This document shows, one piece after another, positions 62,806 through 64,000 of a stretch of DNA of 64,000 nt (the first letter of the stretch is position 1; the number at the start of each line of letters is the position of its first letter). The notes beneath the pieces are model-generated. The model searched no databases. It was given only the letters and a program-made list of their open reading frames with translations, and was not told where the DNA came from. The position numbers and the translations under genes are program-made. Source of the stretch: Heloderma charlesbogerti (lineage: Eukaryota > Chordata > Lepidosauria > Squamata > Helodermatidae); the NCBI GenBank assembly GCA_026122225.1, contig JANEZZ010002246.1, forward strand, positions 496,001-560,000, in the 5' to 3' direction.

Positions 62806-64000
62806 TGGGTCTGCCATTATCTAGATTTAAATGTGATCATTCCCCCCATGGATAGGAACTGAGAAGGAAAATAAACTTGCCCCACTTCCATGTAGGTGCG
62901 GGTGAGGAGCACAGCAACCATGTCCCCAGCTGTACCTCTTTACTCCCATGTAAGCAAATGCTTGCCACTCAGTCCAGTGGGGGAAAATAGATAGCAGGGC
63001 CCAATCTACACGGGTGATTCAGTGCGGAGCACTTACTGTGTGTACCTAGGGGTGTGTCTGTGACCTCATCAAGGGGTGGGGCCGTCCCCCCTTCCTTTCT
63101 TCCCCCCCATTGGCAGTAGCCACTTTGGACACAGGCTTCTCTTCTCACTTAGCACTATTATGCAGTAGCACTATTTGGCTACTGGCCTTTCCTGTTTATT
63201 TTTACATTGCACTCCAACATTGCTAGTTCACGGTCCTGTAATCGGGCAATTGTGCAATGTCTCATTAGCATGATAGTCAGAATTGAATTGTGCTGGGGCA
63301 GTAACTCAGGGAGAAGGGCTTCAGTATTGCTGATTCACAGTCATGTAATCCCACAATTGTGCAACTGTGCAATGTCGCATTAGAGCACTATAGTAGCAAA
63401 TGCGGGGAGCGGGGCTTCAATATTGCTGCTTCATAGTCCTGGGGGCATAAAGACTGTTTGTCTCTCAGCACCTGCGATGCAGAGGAACCCCTATGCATGG
63501 TGGCTCCATTCAACAACAGTATCTAAGAGCTGTTGCTAGAGCTCTCCTCTGGGATAGGATAGACCTACCTCCTTGATAAGGGTACCACCAGGGGCTGGCT
63601 CGCATGTGTATGAGTGAGCATTCACAGATCAGACACCACAGACAGGAGCAAGTTGCTTCAGGCACAATTCCTACTTCATTGTGGAAAAACACTATTGTGT
63701 CCTGATGTCCAAAGCATTTATTGTAATATGTTGTGTCAATTCATTTATTTGAACAGGGTGACTAGCTAGCAAGACTACTTCAGAAGAAAAATTGATGCCT
63801 GTTCGCATGTTATCGGAAACGTTTTGCACCTGAACAGCTTTGCCCTCCTGTCTTCTACAAACAGCATACATTATGCTGAAGTGATGTGCCTGGACCATGA
63901 TGAAATTCGTATGAACACTGTAGCAGTCTTTACTCAGGTTCCCAGCATGTAAACATTAACTACCATAGTGGCTGGAAAACATTCTGTGTTTAATGTTGTC
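62806..64000. other. Gene-free stretch to window end
   Basis: 63230-63270 and 63325-63380 share related words ('ttcacggtcctgtaatcggg' / 'ttcacagtcatgtaatccca', then 'caattgtgcaa'), an approximate local duplication about 100 bases apart with a third weaker part at 63430. No gene is recognised. Confidence 0.45.

Noticed and set aside
49018..64000. GNRH2 gene expected from human synteny
   Set aside because: No code for the GnRH-II decapeptide followed by GKR was found on the + strand; it may lie beyond the window.

Overview
This window looks like squamate reptile (lizard or close relative) nuclear DNA. It has exon-intron genes with GT-AG introns, long repeat-rich intergenic DNA, and a squamate repeat set: RTE-BovB LINEs, a Sauria-type tRNA SINE, CR1 and L2-type LINEs, MITEs with 8-bp target duplications, and LTR elements. 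It is not bacterial: no operons, no CRISPR, no phage.

Three protein-coding genes are supported, all on the + strand. (1) The vasotocin gene (AVP orthologue), three coding exons between 12857 and 17814, encodes signal peptide, CYIQNCPRG hormone, neurophysin and copeptin. (2) The mesotocin gene (OXT orthologue), three coding exons between 41683 and 44504, encodes signal peptide, CYIQNCPIG hormone and neurophysin. (3) MRPS26, a mitochondrial small-subunit ribosomal protein, four coding exons between 49018 and 52266, starts in a CpG island carrying repeated ZNF143-like and ETS-like motifs. The two hormone genes lie head-to-tail with MRPS26 next to mesotocin. Human has MRPS26 beside OXT but AVP inverted.

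Layout: 1-12600 is repeat-rich 5' flank (palindromes, a zinc-finger-tailed LINE, a solo LTR, L1/L2/BovB pieces). 12660-17960 is vasotocin, with CR1, L2 and other repeats in its introns. 17960-41470 is the intergenic block. It holds five related or nested DNA-transposon/MITE insertions, an L2 with two elements inside it, a full-length BovB (30998-34215) interrupted by one in-frame stop next to its YADD motif, and a proviral LTR element on the minus strand (35159-40658) with a Sauria SINE dimer inside. 41471-44645 is mesotocin. 45000-48200 holds MITEs, a SINE and an older BovB. 48200-52503 is MRPS26. 52600-64000 is flank with CR1, a nested BovB end, and a long L2 (about 58699-61750). No gene was recognised beyond the L2.

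The two hormone genes make paralogous peptide prohormones for secretory neurons; MRPS26 is an unrelated housekeeping neighbour. Most of the remaining DNA is transposon-derived. Its informative signals are target-site duplications that let the order of insertions be read.
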